Part shown: one piece after another, positions 1 to 12,634 of the stretch | Position numbering within the stretch: the first letter of the stretch is position 1 | How the letters are laid out: each line of letters starts with the position of its first letter | DNA from: Kuschelorhynchus macadamiae | Lineage: Eukaryota > Arthropoda > Insecta > Coleoptera > Curculionidae | Assembly: GCA_030620095.1 (NCBI GenBank) | Contig: JAUTXW010001609.1 | Location: 62,001-126,000 of the forward strand | Length of the DNA: 64,000 bases | Reading direction: 5' to 3' | Program-made: the position numbers and the translations under genes | The notes under the pieces: generated by a model | Databases searched by the model: none | Told to the model about the DNA's origin: nothing | Seen by the model: only the letters and a program-made list of their open reading frames with translations

Positions 1-3000
1 AGTATGCTATGACCGAGACGGTACGAAACAGCCGTATTAAGGCGGCCTTGAAAACAAAACAGTGTTAACAATTTTGATAATCGTCTTTATTATTATACGC
101 ATTTTTATCCAAGTATAAGTACCTAATTGTATTAGTGGTTTGTTTGAAACTGATTTAAAGTTTTGTATCAAAACATGGAAAATTAATTTTTACTTTTTGT
201 TTAATTAATTTATTACAAAGCAAATATTCGCTTGCTTACTTACTTATTTGAATTTTATAATTAAATATTCAAAATAACGTTGGTAGACATTAACCAGTAG
301 TTGGAAGTTCTAACAGCATATCATCCAGATTAATTTCTACGCCGCAAACCGGTATGCAAAGCAAATTTAATATCTGCTGGGGTTAATCCTGAGACAAGCG
401 TAATGAGGTTCAAATTCAAGCGCTTTTTAAAACAACCCGTCTATAAATAAAGCAAAACTGACACATATAAGTATGCTGATCTCAGCTTTGATTATACGCT
501 GCCTTTATCGACCTTCTCATTAAAGTAATAATTTTTTGATATTTAACACCTCAAATTGCAGACCTGTATTGTGTTTGATCGATCTAACACATGGATTAAA
601 CTGTTTAATAAGCTAAAATTGGCGTGTACACGACACATCTTAAGAGAGTAATTTCGCCTGTAATTTTATATACGAGCATAGCGAAGATGAGTCATGAACT
701 CCCGCTGGTTGTCAGGCTAGGATTTAGAATGTATTTTCTTATTTGTAGTTTTTAGAAAAACTACCTGGTTTGGATTAAATCATAAAACATTCATGTGAAA
801 AATAAAAAAAATATGAAATTTAGGAGGGTACTAATGTCTTTATACTTTTAATATGCTGCAAAAATATGAAATTATCTGTAACATTATGTTACGTTCACTT
901 CTATAATTAAATTAGAATACAACCGCAACACAAATTCAGCATTTTTATTAAGGTAACTGAAATTTGGAACTTTCTAAGGCTAGTCCTATGATATGTGTTT
1001 TGTTAGTTTGTCTTGGAATCATCCTGAGGCTGGTAAGTTGCCTGTGAGCAGTGGAGCAATTAGCGTCATTAAGAGTTTGTACTATTGGCAATACTTAATG
1101 CAAGTCGATACCCAATATGCCTCTCAACTTTTCACATGACTACTTGCCAGTGTGTATTTAGAGATCTGGGGGTCTGAAATTTAATAATCCTTTGGACCTC
1201 TTATATATTTAAGTAACGTTTTGGTTTTTATCTTGCTATACGAGAGATTGTTAGGTCCTATTTTAATTTTTTTTCACAACTGTTTAAAAAATGATAAAAT
1301 AACTTTAGGACCAAAAGGGCCCTTCTTTATTTAAGATGTTACAGCCTAATGATAGAAATTCCTTAAAACCTAGTAAATAGTTTTAAGTCTTTCTTAAAGC
1401 ATATAAACAGAATAGAAATTCTAAAAAAAAAAACAAAATGTCACTTTAATAAGTTAAGAAGTAGCTAAAAGAAAAAAAGTTATATTTGGAATTGTGTAAG
1501 ATATCTAAAATCAAACAAATGCGAGTTTTATCATAAAAAAAATCGTAAAATAGTTTGGAATTGAAATAAAAGACACGCAACAAAAAATCCATATTTTTAC
1601 TAATAAGTAACATCTAAATATTAACTAGAACGTTTGTTGTGGTCGTCTTCTTTGTTATATGTCAAGCAGTTCGTAAAATAAGTGAAATTTGTTCTTTATA
1701 AAATGTTGTAATAATAATGGATTACTTACGTTTCGTGATGTGTCAAAAGAAATAAGAGTTTTTATTGTAAAATATACGTGTCCTGTTTTAGCTTTTAGGA
1801 TGAACTTTTTGATAAAGTCAAGGGTGTCCCTGCCGAAAAGTCAAAACATTTTTTTTAATTGACAATATATGTGACATATATTGGTTCTTGGGTCTTTAAT
1901 CAACATATGGAGTATTCGCTTATTCAGTTTTGAATAATTTTTTCATAGCGTTTTGTTCAACGTTATATAGATTGTCCCAGTTTCTCATGCTACTGCGAAA
2001 CTAGCTATAAAAATTTTCTTGATGCTACTGCCTTAGATTTTTCTACTTCTAGTTCCACCCATAGGTCACTTACTATTTCTCGTCCACTTATATTAAATAC
2101 AGTAACTTAATTTTATAAGCGGGTGTCTGATGTTCTAGCTAATTTATACGAATCGAGTTTCATCAATTGCAGCTTGACTTTTTAGTTTTTAAATAATTTT
2201 TCTTTATTCTTCATTTAAAGATCTTCCGTTTACATTTTACTTTTGAAGTTTATTTTCAGTAAAGTGTTCGATATGAATAAGTTTTCAAAATGATATTTAT
2301 TTAAAAGGAGTTTTCCTCAGAAGTAGCATAAAACTATCTAGATTTTCGAAAAGCAGATACAAAAAAATGGCTTACATAGATATTTTTGGCATTAAAGTTA
2401 CTTTTTAATTAGCATTCCTAAAACTATGCTGCCTTTTTTGGACCACATTATTTTAGAAAGGTTGCTAGTGGCAAACTGTTTTATCACAGTATTTCTTATG
2501 CCGTTCAATATATGTTTTAAAGCCTTTCGATCAAAAATGCCCATTAGGTTTATAATTTTGTTTTGTTAGGGTATTATAAAGCTTGAATATAAAGTTATTT
2601 AATCTTCAAGTCAATTTGAAAAATTTTAAGGCATCTACAAAACGCTATAAAATAACCTAGGGCTTTATAAAACTCTCTTAAAATCTTCATAAAAGGATTA
2701 TGCATTTAAAATGTTACTTGCGCAGCTGTGTTACAAAAAGTAAATATAAATATTAGATTAAGCTTATGAAGTGTCTCTATAATCCATCATTAAATTCATT
2801 TATGTATTAGGATTAAAATATATATCAATACCCTTCTTGTATTAAATAGAAATATAATAAAAAACAATAATATAAAGTAAAAACTGTTTTAAAATAATGT
2901 GGTAATATGTAAATAAAAATGTAAAAATTTAAACTTATTTTCTTTTAAACCAGTTTTATTTTAAGCGCTAAAGTATGTAAGAAATTAAAATCATAAGTCT

Positions 3001-3471
3001 AAATTAGAATTATTATTTGAACAAAATACAAACTTTAATTCTATTATTTTACCATTAAAAATAATATCGCTGATTTTCTTATTTTTCGTTCTAAAAACTG
3101 TCCTTTTCATTATTCTCGATAAATAAAAGAGATAAGCCTTTAAGTCACTTTTCGTGCATTGTTGTATTTTATTTATTTATAATAAACGTCATTTCTGAAA
3201 ATGACCGTTCAGCTTGGCAATAGAGAGTATCAGAAATATTGTTTAGGACGATTGCCAAACTCGGAAAATGCAGTATTTGATTTTATTTCTGCCAGTCTCA
3301 GGAACACAAACAGCTAGAACGTTAGGCTTGTCAAAAATTGTCTGAAACTATCTTGATCTCAGCGTTTCTATATCTCTTATAATTAGCAAGATTTCCCAGA
3401 TAAAGTTGTAGTTCACTCTTAGAGTTTTTATTGCTTCAAGGTTTTTATTAGAATAATAGGATGTTTTAAAT
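1..3471. other. AT-rich DNA with no recognisable gene
   Basis: I see no coding domain, RNA gene or clear repeat here. The stretch is rich in A and T runs, and all frames are broken by stops. It ends at the target duplication of the hAT element. Confidence 0.6.
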
Positions 3472-3499
3472 TAGTGATGCCCACGATATTCTCGGTTGC

Positions 3500-3640
3500 G
3501 AGAGTCTCGTCTCGTCTCGTTTTCGAGACGAGACTCGAGACGACGCTTTTAATTTCCCTTGCGAGACAAGACGAGACTTTTAAAAAGTCTCGTCTCAAAT
3601 CTCGCACGAGAGTCTCGCAAAAGTCTCGAAGTATCGCAGA
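3500..3640. repeat. 5' subterminal GTCTCG repeats of the hAT element
   Basis: The hexamer GTCTCG and its complement CGAGAC occur many times in direct and inverted orientation within about 140 bases just inside the left end. Similar motif clusters lie inside the right end. In hAT elements such subterminal repeats commonly bind transposase; that role is inferred here. Confidence 0.75.
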
Positions 3641-4264
3641 TAAAAATGTCAAATACTAATTAATTATTCTAATTATCGCGAATGTTATTGATACATATTT
3701 TTTAATTCCGCATAATAGCGAACAGTCTGTGTTTAAAATTGCAAGTCGGCATAATAATTTTGGTCATCGCTATAAGTTACGACGATCATCTTTAAAAATA
3801 AGTCTGTCCTTTGTCCCGGCTGGATATTCGTAATTCACCGACACATTAGATTAATGCGCAGTGATGTTAGATCTAGGGAATTGTCCCTAGTTCTAGGGAA
3901 ATTTTCCAATAATAAGTGCTCCTAGGGCATTAAGGAAATTCTAGGGACTTTTGCTTACTATTTTATATCGTTACTTATTCAATAAAAAAACATAATTAGA
4001 CAAAAATGAAGCAAATAATAATTAGCTTTAACTAAATATAACGTTGTCGGATATCGACCGTACGTAAAACTTTCTGTTTCTCTAGCAATTGCAACAGCAC
4101 GCTTGATAATCAAAACAACGGCAACCAGCAATACCGGATACTGGTTGAAAGATTTGACTCTTCGAATCTCGGGGATTCACACGTAATGAAATGATTTTAA
4201 GATTTTGTTGTGTGTTGCGTTTTGCATTCTGTTCTGTGTTTCTGTGTGGTTTGAACATATCATA

Positions 4265-6344
4265 ATGAGTTCTGACTCATACTCGTCAGATGAAAGGTAA
4301 GTTGTATGTTGCATACGTTTCTCAAAGAGAAACTAAAAATAAATTTATTCTTATATAGAAACCGGCCGTCCAGTTCTGGAAAGAAGGTTACCACCCCGAT
4401 AAAAAAAGGAAGATTCGTCATGAAGTTAAACAAAAATCGTATAACCATTAGTTTAAGATAGAATGGCTAGAATTTCCACAATTTAAGAGCTGGCTAAAAA
4501 GTTAAGATAAGAATGAATTCCTTTGCTTGTGCAGTGTGTGTAATACAGAATTAAGATGAGGCAAATCAGAACTTGAAAAACATTCAACTACTGAAAAACA
4601 CAAAAAAAATGTAACCAAAAAACGCGGGGTTCAATCTATAAATCAGTTCGTCGAAAAAAAGACCTTACATGTTTGTAAGGTTTCTGAGGCTGAAATAAGA
4701 TTATACAATTTTGTTGCTCATCATAATGTAGCATTCGAAGTTATGGATCATTTAGTACCTGTTTTAAAGTTAGGACGTTTAAAAACTACAAACATAGTAA
4801 AAAGTGTATTAGCGAAAAAAGAAACACAAGATCTTGCCAACATTTTAAAAAACCATCTTTTTAACGTGTTAATTGATGAAAGTACAGATATTGCTGTAAA
4901 GAAGTTGCTCTGTGTTAACGTAAAGTTTGTCAATGACAGTGGTGTGGTATGTGACCGATTATTGGAATTGATTACTATTGATGCCAAAAATGCTAATGCT
5001 GAAAACTTGTTTATTGCTTTTCAGAACTGCCTATAACCGAAGCAGATTCCTCTAAAGAATATTATCGGATTCGCTTCTGAAAATGCAAGCGTTATGCTCG
5101 GTAAAAATAATTCATTTTTAACAAGGTTGCAAGCAGCAACTGATGCTTTAATTGTTTTACCCTGTATTTCTGCTTTAGTAGCAAGCAATGCTTGTTCAAA
5201 GCTACCGTGGACGCCTGAAGAATTTATAAGAAGTGTCGCAAACTATTTTTCATGTCCTGCATAAAGGACCGCAGAGCTTGAAGATATGCAAGAATTTTTT
5301 CATATAGAACAGAAGAAAGTTCTAAAATTAGCCGGAACTAGATGGTTAAGTATGCAGCATGCTATTAAAAGGGTGTTAGAAAATTGGCAAGTTTTTTATA
5401 ACTTCTTCCAAGTTTGAAAAGGTGAAGAAAATTCCAAATTGGTTAATTTTATTTATGACGAATTTAACAATAGTTGCACTAAAGCCATTTTATTATTCCT
5501 TAATTATTTCCTACATTTTTTTAATACATATAATGCATTATTTCAAGGCCAAAAACTATTGGTACATGAATTATCCAGTCAATGTAAGAAACTCTTTAAA
5601 CAAATTATTGCGCATTTTATAAAGCCAGAATATTTAAATGATTTCAAAATTAATTGTAAAAATCCTAGAAATATTCTTGATTAAGGCAAAATAGACCTTG
5701 GCCTCGACTGCAACACATTTATTTTGGAATTGCCCGCTGATATTTAACTCTCAATTAAAAAATCATGCTTAGAGTTTTTCATTAATGCAGCTACTGATAT
5801 GCAGATGCGGTTTCCGCTCACTGATCCATTTTTTGATGCCTTATTATTTTTAAATCCCCTAATACCTTTAAGCTTAAACAAACCAAATAATTTGACATCT
5901 CTCCAAACAGTTTGGAATAACTGTATTTCTATTGACGGCATCGACGGGAACAAAATTGATCCGGAATGGAAGAACATAGCGATCGACTTCTCTGATGATG
6001 ATATTCGAAGAGATAAACTTTTAAAATTAAATTTTGAAGAATTTTGGGGAATACTTGGAAAATCCAAAACTTTTAATGACGAATTTGAATATTACCATAT
6101 TGTTACGTTAGCTAGGGTATGCATGAGCTTACCACATAGTAACGCGGAAACAGAAAGAGTATTTTCGGTGGTAACAGACGTAAAAACAAAAAAACGTAAT
6201 AAACTGGGCAGTGAAGCTTTAAACGCTATTTCTGTAATTAGATTTTCATCTAATAATAATGATCGTTGTAAGTCATTTACCGTCACAGATGATCATATTG
6301 GATTAATGCAATCAAAAAACTTGGACCACGACACTGATGGGTGA
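4265..6344 (+). pseudogene. hAT-family transposase, degenerate
   Basis: A start at 4265 opens a short exon (MSSDSYSSDE) followed by a plausible 62-bp intron (4297-4358, GTAAGT donor, TATATAG acceptor). A frameshift near 4430 leads to a BED-like zinc finger around 4520-4610 (C-x2-C then H-x5-H), followed by a motif containing IDESTDI near 4873. The C-terminus (5799-6344) carries the hAT dimerisation motif LPHSNAETERVFS. In-frame stops lie near 4495, 4556, 5035, 5262, 5416 and 5682. The family cuts and pastes DNA using a DDE RNase-H-like core split by a helical domain. The order of domains fits a hAT transposase of the ZBED/SCAND3-like type; the exact subfamily is uncertain. Confidence 0.85.
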
Positions 6345-7726
6345 TCATCAATTCGAGCGCGATGCAGTGGAATTGCAATGGAATTATTTACTATGCACAA
6401 AATATAAACGAAAAGTTAAAATTGTTTAATAAAAATATAATGTATTTAATTAATAAACATGCACCCTTAAAGAGAAAAAAAATTAAAGACAAACCCTTTA
6501 CACCATGGATCACCGACAACATAAAATTATTAATAAAATTAAGGGATAAAGCCCATAATAAATATTTGAAAAATAAAACTGATTCACATCTTAGGTACTA
6601 TCGAGAACTACGAAATTACACAAAACATTCTATTGCCAGAGAAAAAATTGCATATTTTAACTTAATGTCTACTCGAAAGGGAAAGGAATTTTGGAATCAA
6701 GCTAAAAAAATAAATTTAACTTATAAATTGAATGCTTCTATACCCTCTGACCTTGCAGACGCAACATCGATTAATGACTATTATGCTAATTGTACAGCTG
6801 GTCCTGACACAACTTCTAATGATACATTACTATTTTATCAACAAAATACACTTTCAAATGTAACCAGTGTATTAAATTTCGAGCTTATTGATGAATTATC
6901 CTTAAATAAAATTATACATCTTATAAAGTCAAATGCTTCCGGAGAAGATAACATCTCAATAAAAGATCTCAAATTATGTTTACCTTTCTGTAAAAATCCT
7001 CTAATAAATATTATTAATAGTTGTATTTTAGAGAGTGTTTATCCTGATTTTTGGAAAAAAGCAATAATTATACCCTTACCAAAGGTTTCTCATCCCTCCG
7101 ACTTCAAGGATTTAAGGACGATAAGTATTTTACCTGCCGTTTCAAAAATTCTTGAACAACATATTTATAACCAAATCTCTTCATTTGCTAACTCTTTTAA
7201 GATCGTTCCGGAGTGTCAATCAGGTTTTCGCAAAAACTATAGTACTACAACGTGTCTTGTCAATCTACTTAATGATATTCGGTTTAGTGAGGAAAAAAGA
7301 GAAATAACGTGTTTGGGGTTGCTGGACTTTAGTAAGGCATTTGATACGCTTAGTCATAGAATGTTGCTAGCAAAATTACAGTATTTTGGATTTTCTAATG
7401 GTGCAGTAAAGTTTTTTGAATCTTATTTAACTAATAGATCACATTGTGTGCACATTATGAAGGATTCTGATAAACACAAATCACAATATAGGCCCCTAAA
7501 AACGGGTGTACCCCAAGGTTCAATCTTGGGCCCGTTATTATTTTCGTTATATGTTGCAGATATGTATACAAGCGTAGCATACTCTAAACTTCAACAATAT
7601 GCCGACGATTCTCAGGCGTATTTGTCATTTACTTTAGACAACTTGCAGATCTCGCAAAATAATGTTAATGAAGATTTAAACAGTATATATAATTTCGCAC
7701 AAAATCATAATTTAAAATTGTTTTAA
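6341..7726 (+). pseudogene. LINE reverse transcriptase, N-terminal truncated
   Basis: The frame contains the linker after the missing endonuclease (HAPLKRKKIKDKPFTPWIT), then reverse transcriptase motifs in order: LLDFSKAFDTLSH near residues 325-337, TGVPQGSILGPLLF near 388-401, and the catalytic QYADDSQAY near 423-431. It makes cDNA from the element's RNA at a nicked target. The first codons read through hAT sequence, so the annotated Met is not the real start. The frame breaks at 7724, where a single-base shift moves the rest of the protein into another frame. Confidence 0.9.
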
Positions 7727-8992
7727 ATCATGTATTATATTTTTTGGAAGCAATAAAAATCAAACAACTCAAGTTTATCAGAGATTTTCTGTACAAATAA
7801 ATAATATAAAATTGCCTCTGGTCACCGAAGCAAAAAATCTGGGTGTTTATTTCGATTCGGATCTATCATTTAAAACACATATTACGAAGAAATTTAGCAT
7901 TGCATATATGCGCTTAAAAACGTTAGCTACCTTTAAAAAAATATCTGCTTCCAGCAACTAAATATTATCTTTGCAACACACTCATTTTATCATTATTTGA
8001 TTATGGAGACATTGTTTACGATTCATCATTGACTTCAACTATTGCCAATTCTATACAAAAAGTTCAAAATGCGTGCATGCGTTTCTCCTACAATATACCA
8101 TATAGACATCATATTACACCATACCTTAATAAATACTCTATACTCTCCATGAAAAACCGTCGTAGGTATCATATGTTGTTATTTGTTTATAGAATTTTAA
8201 AAACTGGACAAGCACCTTACCTATATCAGTTATTTACTTCATATGAACACCCTCATCTTACCAAAAATGCAAATAATTTTATGGCACAATTTTTACACAG
8301 AAAAGCTTGTTTTCAGAAGTCCTTTAGTTTCGTTGCAATTCAAATGTGGAATAGCCTTCCACCCAATGTTAAAGAATTTTCATTAAATAATTTTCGAAAA
8401 CATACGAAAAAAATATTACTAGACACTCAATGAAATAACTAATTTTTTTTGCTTTTTTAATTATATTTTTTAAAAATTTAAGTTGTATTTACTTTTAAAA
8501 AAAACTCGTTCTCTTATTTTCCTTTATTTTTTTTTAAACTTTTACGAATGCCGCATTATATTTTTACTTTATGTCTATTCATTACTCATTAAATAGTCAC
8601 ACGCTTAATATAGTAAAAACTTGATTTTCAAAACCAGAATTTAAACTGATGAGTTGCCTGCATAGGCAGATATAAATTCTAGTTATAAATTCTAAATTCC
8701 AAATATCAAATATAAACAAAAAGTCCATTTGCTTTTTGGCTCGTCTGAGTGGTCGCTTGGAACTCCTGTCCTGGTATTTGCCCATTACCTATACTAAAAT
8801 AACTTAATGTTAAATTTAATATAGTAGTACTAAGGTCTGCACCACATAGGCATATTTTGCAATGTGCTTATGTAACGGTTTTATAATCGAGGTGTTGCCC
8901 TAATTTGTCCTCTTAAATTATTGTTAATGGTTGTAATTATTTTTTCTTGTATTGTGACAAATAAAAATACTTTTGAATTTTGAAATTTGAAG
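6345..8992 (+). mobile_element. 5'-truncated LINE (Jockey/CR1-type) nested in the hAT element
   Basis: The insert starts directly after the hAT transposase stop and runs to an A/T-rich 3' end near 8992 (ACAAATAAAAATAC then TTTTGAATTTTGAAATTTGAA). It has a reverse transcriptase and the LINE C-terminal region but no endonuclease, so it is 5'-truncated. I could not find a convincing target duplication. The 3' untranslated part (8434-8992) holds no gene. The left boundary is uncertain by about 30 bases. Confidence 0.8.
7727..8433 (+). pseudogene. LINE ORF2 C-terminal region
   Basis: After the frame break, the sequence continues with the usual post-RT region of Jockey/CR1-type LINEs (TEAKNLGVYFDSDLSFKTHI in one frame). 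A second shift near 7960 leads to the terminal 134 residues from 8029. These include RIQKVQNACMRF-like text and the common ending MWNSLPPNVKEFSLNNFRKH. There is no RNase H domain. The function is part of the LINE polyprotein; this copy cannot be translated whole. Confidence 0.8.
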
Positions 8993-9844
8993 TATCAATC
9001 AAATATTAAAAAGATAACATGCGCATTTCGCCCCTGCCAGCATCTTCGGATCTACAATAAATGAAAAACCTAATACATCGATGTTCATACTTTGTCGCTA
9101 TAGTTACCTTAATATTAATAAAGTGTAATGGCCAAATACATATTAAAAGATAAAATAAAGATACAAAACACACGCTACATTCTAGACAAAAAAAAAAGAA
9201 GCAGTTAGGTCTCTTAGCAAATTTGAACATTTTTGTTTGCTTATCTCCGCGATGGGGTAAGGTCGGGAAGCAGATAACTGATATAAAGATACTTATAAAG
9301 GACTTATGATGTCTTTTTTAGTAGATTTTAGGTGAATTTTAAGTCTTTAATAAGATTGTTAAGTGATTTTAAAGTTTTTCATATAACTTAGGATGACTTT
9401 CAAGTCTTCGTAGATCGGAGTAAATTTAAAGTCTGGAAGATTTTAAGTGACTTACATCTCTCCAATTATATTTTCTATGTATAACAATAAATAAGTGGTT
9501 AATTTTATAGCATTATTCCCTCATATACAGGGTGTACCTTAGGAAGATATACTACAAGTTTCTAAAGAACCCTAAATCTGTGTTTTAAATTTTGATAGGA
9601 TGGAATATTTTTTCAGATTTTGGTACTTGCCATTAAGTTTAAAATAATCATCATTTTACTGTAAATTTGACTATGTTAAGAATTATAATTTATAATATTA
9701 TATTGTTTGTATTTCATGTATCTATGATCGATTTTCCTTTTTTTTTTCTATTTATCTTGTTAGATTATTAAGTTTTTGTTCAGTAAAATAAAAATTAGAA
9801 TTGATTTTGTTTGTGTATTTCATTAGGTCCGGAAACACAACAAT
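8993..9844. other. hAT interior downstream of LINE, non-coding
   Basis: No coding domain is visible. Between about 9290 and 9470 short TTTTAAGT/GACTTTCAAGTC-like blocks recur. A TACAGGGTGT motif lies at 9528, like those near 24780, 55835, 61730 and 61850. Confidence 0.5.
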
Positions 9845-9975
9845 TTTAAGAGACTTGCGGGATCTTTGCGAGACTCTCGCGCAAGACATGAGACTTTTAT
9901 TGCGAGACAAGACTCGAGACGAGACATTCCACTTTTTTGCCAGATTTTTTAAAGTCTCGTCTCGTCTCGTAGGCA
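9845..9975. repeat. 3' subterminal GTCTCG repeats of the hAT element
   Basis: Multiple GAGACTCG, GAGACGAGAC and GTCTCGTCTCG blocks sit immediately inside the right terminal inverted repeat and mirror the left-end cluster. They support both boundaries of the element. Confidence 0.75.
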
Positions 9976-9989
9976 TCACTATTTTGAAT

Positions 9990-10592
9990 AAGGGAAAATA
10001 AACCAAAAATATCAATAAATGAGTAAAAAATGTGGCACAACCATGGGAGTATTTTGGGGGTTAGAACCCCGGGGCCCCCGAAATTTGTATTAAAACGGAT
10101 TGTACAAAAAATTGAAAAATATTGCAGTTTTCCCGAAGATAAAATATTTCGATGTTTCCATTTTTTTTTTATTTTCGTGTAACACGAAATGTTGAAGTTT
10201 GCCATCAGAAAATAATTACCAATATCAACAATAAATAGTTTTTTTCAAAGAAGAAAAATGAAAATTGCAGATCTTCACAGCATATAGCTTTTTATGTTTA
10301 ACAATTTGTTCAAATTCACCCATATTTTCAAATGTTTGCTGCACAATAATCGAGTTTTGCGTCGTTTTATTGATTTAGCAAAACTATTTGTCGGTTCACC
10401 AAAAAATTTACAATAAATACAAAAAACTAAGTCTTTTATTATTGAATAAAGGAGCTAATCTCCTAAGCTATGTTTTTCTTTTAAATGCCGCCTAATAAAA
10501 CATCTATGAGGAAACTTTCGTCCTTGGTTGCAAGCGCCAGGATAATTATTGTAATAATCCACCCTCGATTAGAACTCTCGCTGTTTTATTAC
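9990..10592. other. Unassigned stretch with GC-rich hairpin
   Basis: No gene is seen. A short GC-rich inverted block (GGGGGTTAGAACCCC then GGGGCCCCC) lies at about 10056-10079 in otherwise AT-rich DNA. Confidence 0.5.
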
Positions 10593-10770
10593 CACAGATT
10601 ACACCTACCAGTTGGAAAAGTATTAATATTCGCCGTATAACGTAATTTCGAGGCTTTGACGCTTCGACTGCGGCGAAATAGCCGTAAGAAATTTATTGAC
10701 GATTGGCGCTCGCCAACTGGATATACCTACAAAATTGATCCCGCGCTGTATATGGTGGGTGTAATCTGTG
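10593..10770. mobile_element. Small inverted-repeat element (MITE-like)
   Basis: A perfect 13-base terminal inverted repeat, CACAGATTACACC and GGTGTAATCTGTG, bounds 178 bases. An inner CCAGTTGG/CCAACTGG pair lies near each end. It has no coding capacity. I cannot assign a superfamily because the target duplication is unclear. Confidence 0.6.
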
Positions 10771-11087
10771 ACATTACAATTATATAAGTGTTATAAACTT
10801 AGTGGTAACTAGATGTATGAGTACAGACTCAAGATACTGAAAAAAAGAGATATGTGGAATGAGGGAAACGGGGATTTGAGGCTAGATGTTTTACGAAATT
10901 TACAGATTTAATTGAGGCATTGTCTGATAACTTTCTCCAATTAATAGTTGTAAGTAAATTACTTTGCGTGAGTTTTACGAAAATTACGAAAATATACACT
11001 AGTATATGAAACGCAATACATTTTTTTATTGCCTTAACCTTTTTTCAATTACCTAAATGAACATCATGTTAAAGCAAAAAATCGCTA
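10771..11087. other. Unassigned AT-rich spacer
   Basis: Nothing recognisable is present between the small inverted-repeat element and the first family A repeat. Confidence 0.5.
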
Positions 11088-12115
11088 AATTTTCATAACT
11101 CGGAACTTTCTTGGTTATGAATCTTTCCTTTTATTAGGAATAGTGAAGTGTGACACATAGTTATTTAGTAACACATATATATTGTCTTTTAAAACATTTT
11201 TAATCGTTGCCATTTTGTTAGGTTATATTGGATTCCTACCAATATTTTACCAGTTTCTACCTATGCCACATTTAATTTTTGGGCATAATTTAAAATAAAT
11301 TCAATCAGTAGTTTGAAAACACACACACAACTATATCACATTTAATTATTCTACAAAATCGAATAGAACTTTTTTTACGTTAATTTTTTAAAAAAATTAT
11401 TTAGCCGCCGCCGTTTTGTTTCGCTAGCTTGAATTCGTACCACAACGTTACAAGATAGTTATATCACAGTTAATGTTTGACCAAAATTTTAAGTCACTCT
11501 GATAAGTAATTTTTAAGCTATTACGTGAACTGACAGAAAGACAGACAAACCGACAGACGGAATTGATAAAACATATTTTTTAGCATCTAGGGGCACTAAG
11601 ACGAGAAAATATCTAAAACGTAAGATGATTTTTTCACGATTACAAATATTATATTTAGCCGCCATTTTGCCCGTTCTCTTAAATTAGTACAACAGAATTT
11701 CTAGGGTACCTCTATATCACAATGATTATTGTTTTACAGGCTGAATTTTAAATATTTTACTAAGCCGCCATCTTGAATTCGTACCAAAATTTTACCAGCT
11801 GATTCCTGCATAATACCTGATTTTTGTGCAAATTTTGAAATAAATTGGATAAGTAGTTTTTTAGTAATAATTTTTTTAACATTTCACTAAACCGCCATTT
11901 TGTTTTGCCAAATTGGATTTTTACCAAAATGACCCTTAATTTTTGACAAAAATTTGAAGTGAATCAGATGAGTAGTTTTCCCGCGAACAGACAGACAGAT
12001 CGACGGAATTGAGCAAACATGTTTTCCGGCATCTAGGGATCCTGAAACGTCAACATCTGAAAAAATCTCGGATGGAGAAAAGATGTAATTTTTCCCAGTT
12101 GGATGTATCTAATTT
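11088..12115 (+). repeat. Dispersed repeat family A, copy 1
   Basis: The copy starts with the family head (CGGAACTTTC, TTATTAGGAATAGTGAAGTG) and contains degenerate monomers of about 135 bp. Each includes GCCGCCATTTTG-like text, ATTCGTACCAAAATTTTACC, and a ...AATAAATTGGATAAGTAGTT block. A header with GACAGACAGAC and CATCTAGGG recurs at about 11525-11610 and 11985-12060. No protein is encoded. Confidence 0.8.
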
Positions 12116-12634
12116 TATATAAAGACGTAAAGCCGGATTTACAGAAACTTTCTAGTTTACTAGTGGATGTAATACTAAAAATTTTACAAGAATTTCTTAT
12201 TGTGTGTTTTGGTAACTTATCGTCATTAAAATAATGTATATCTCTTTTGATTCTAATGCCATCAAAAGTTGCCAAAATAAACGCTTTCGTCACTCCGCTT
12301 TAAAAATTTGCAGACAGTTGTAACTGCACGGTGATGACGTAACGACAGATGCCTGCGAGCAGGGTCATAAGGTTATATATCTACTTACATTTCATGCTGA
12401 TGTATATTGCTCCGTGCTGCCAATCAATTTTTCTTTTAAAGTGGGTCGGATATAAATATCGAATAAAGGAATATTTATTTTGTCCGTTTGTTTGCGTTAG
12501 TGATTGTTGATTTGTATGTAGTCGTTAAAAAAAGTAACAAGATGATTGGTAGGTATATAGTTAACAGGATTAGTTTTGCTATTGACCGATTTATTTTTGA
12601 CTTATGTTATTTTTTGCTGCAGGCACTAAACCTT
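12116..12634. other. Spacer between family A copies
   Basis: No gene is recognised; the stretch separates two family A copies in the same orientation. Confidence 0.5.

Larger units (their letters stand above)
3472..9981 (+). mobile_element. hAT DNA transposon, decayed, with nested LINE
   Basis: The left end reads TAGTGATGCCCACGA. The right end is the inverted counterpart, TAGTGATGCCTACGA on the minus strand, so the two 15-base ends differ at one position. The 8 bases outside are TTTTAAAT on the left and TTTTGAAT on the right, a one-mismatch 8-bp target duplication as expected for hAT elements. Inside lie a degenerate hAT transposase on the plus strand, a LINE inserted after its C-terminus, and dense GTCTCG subterminal motifs at both ends. 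The element is surely immobile because the transposase is broken. Confidence 0.85.
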
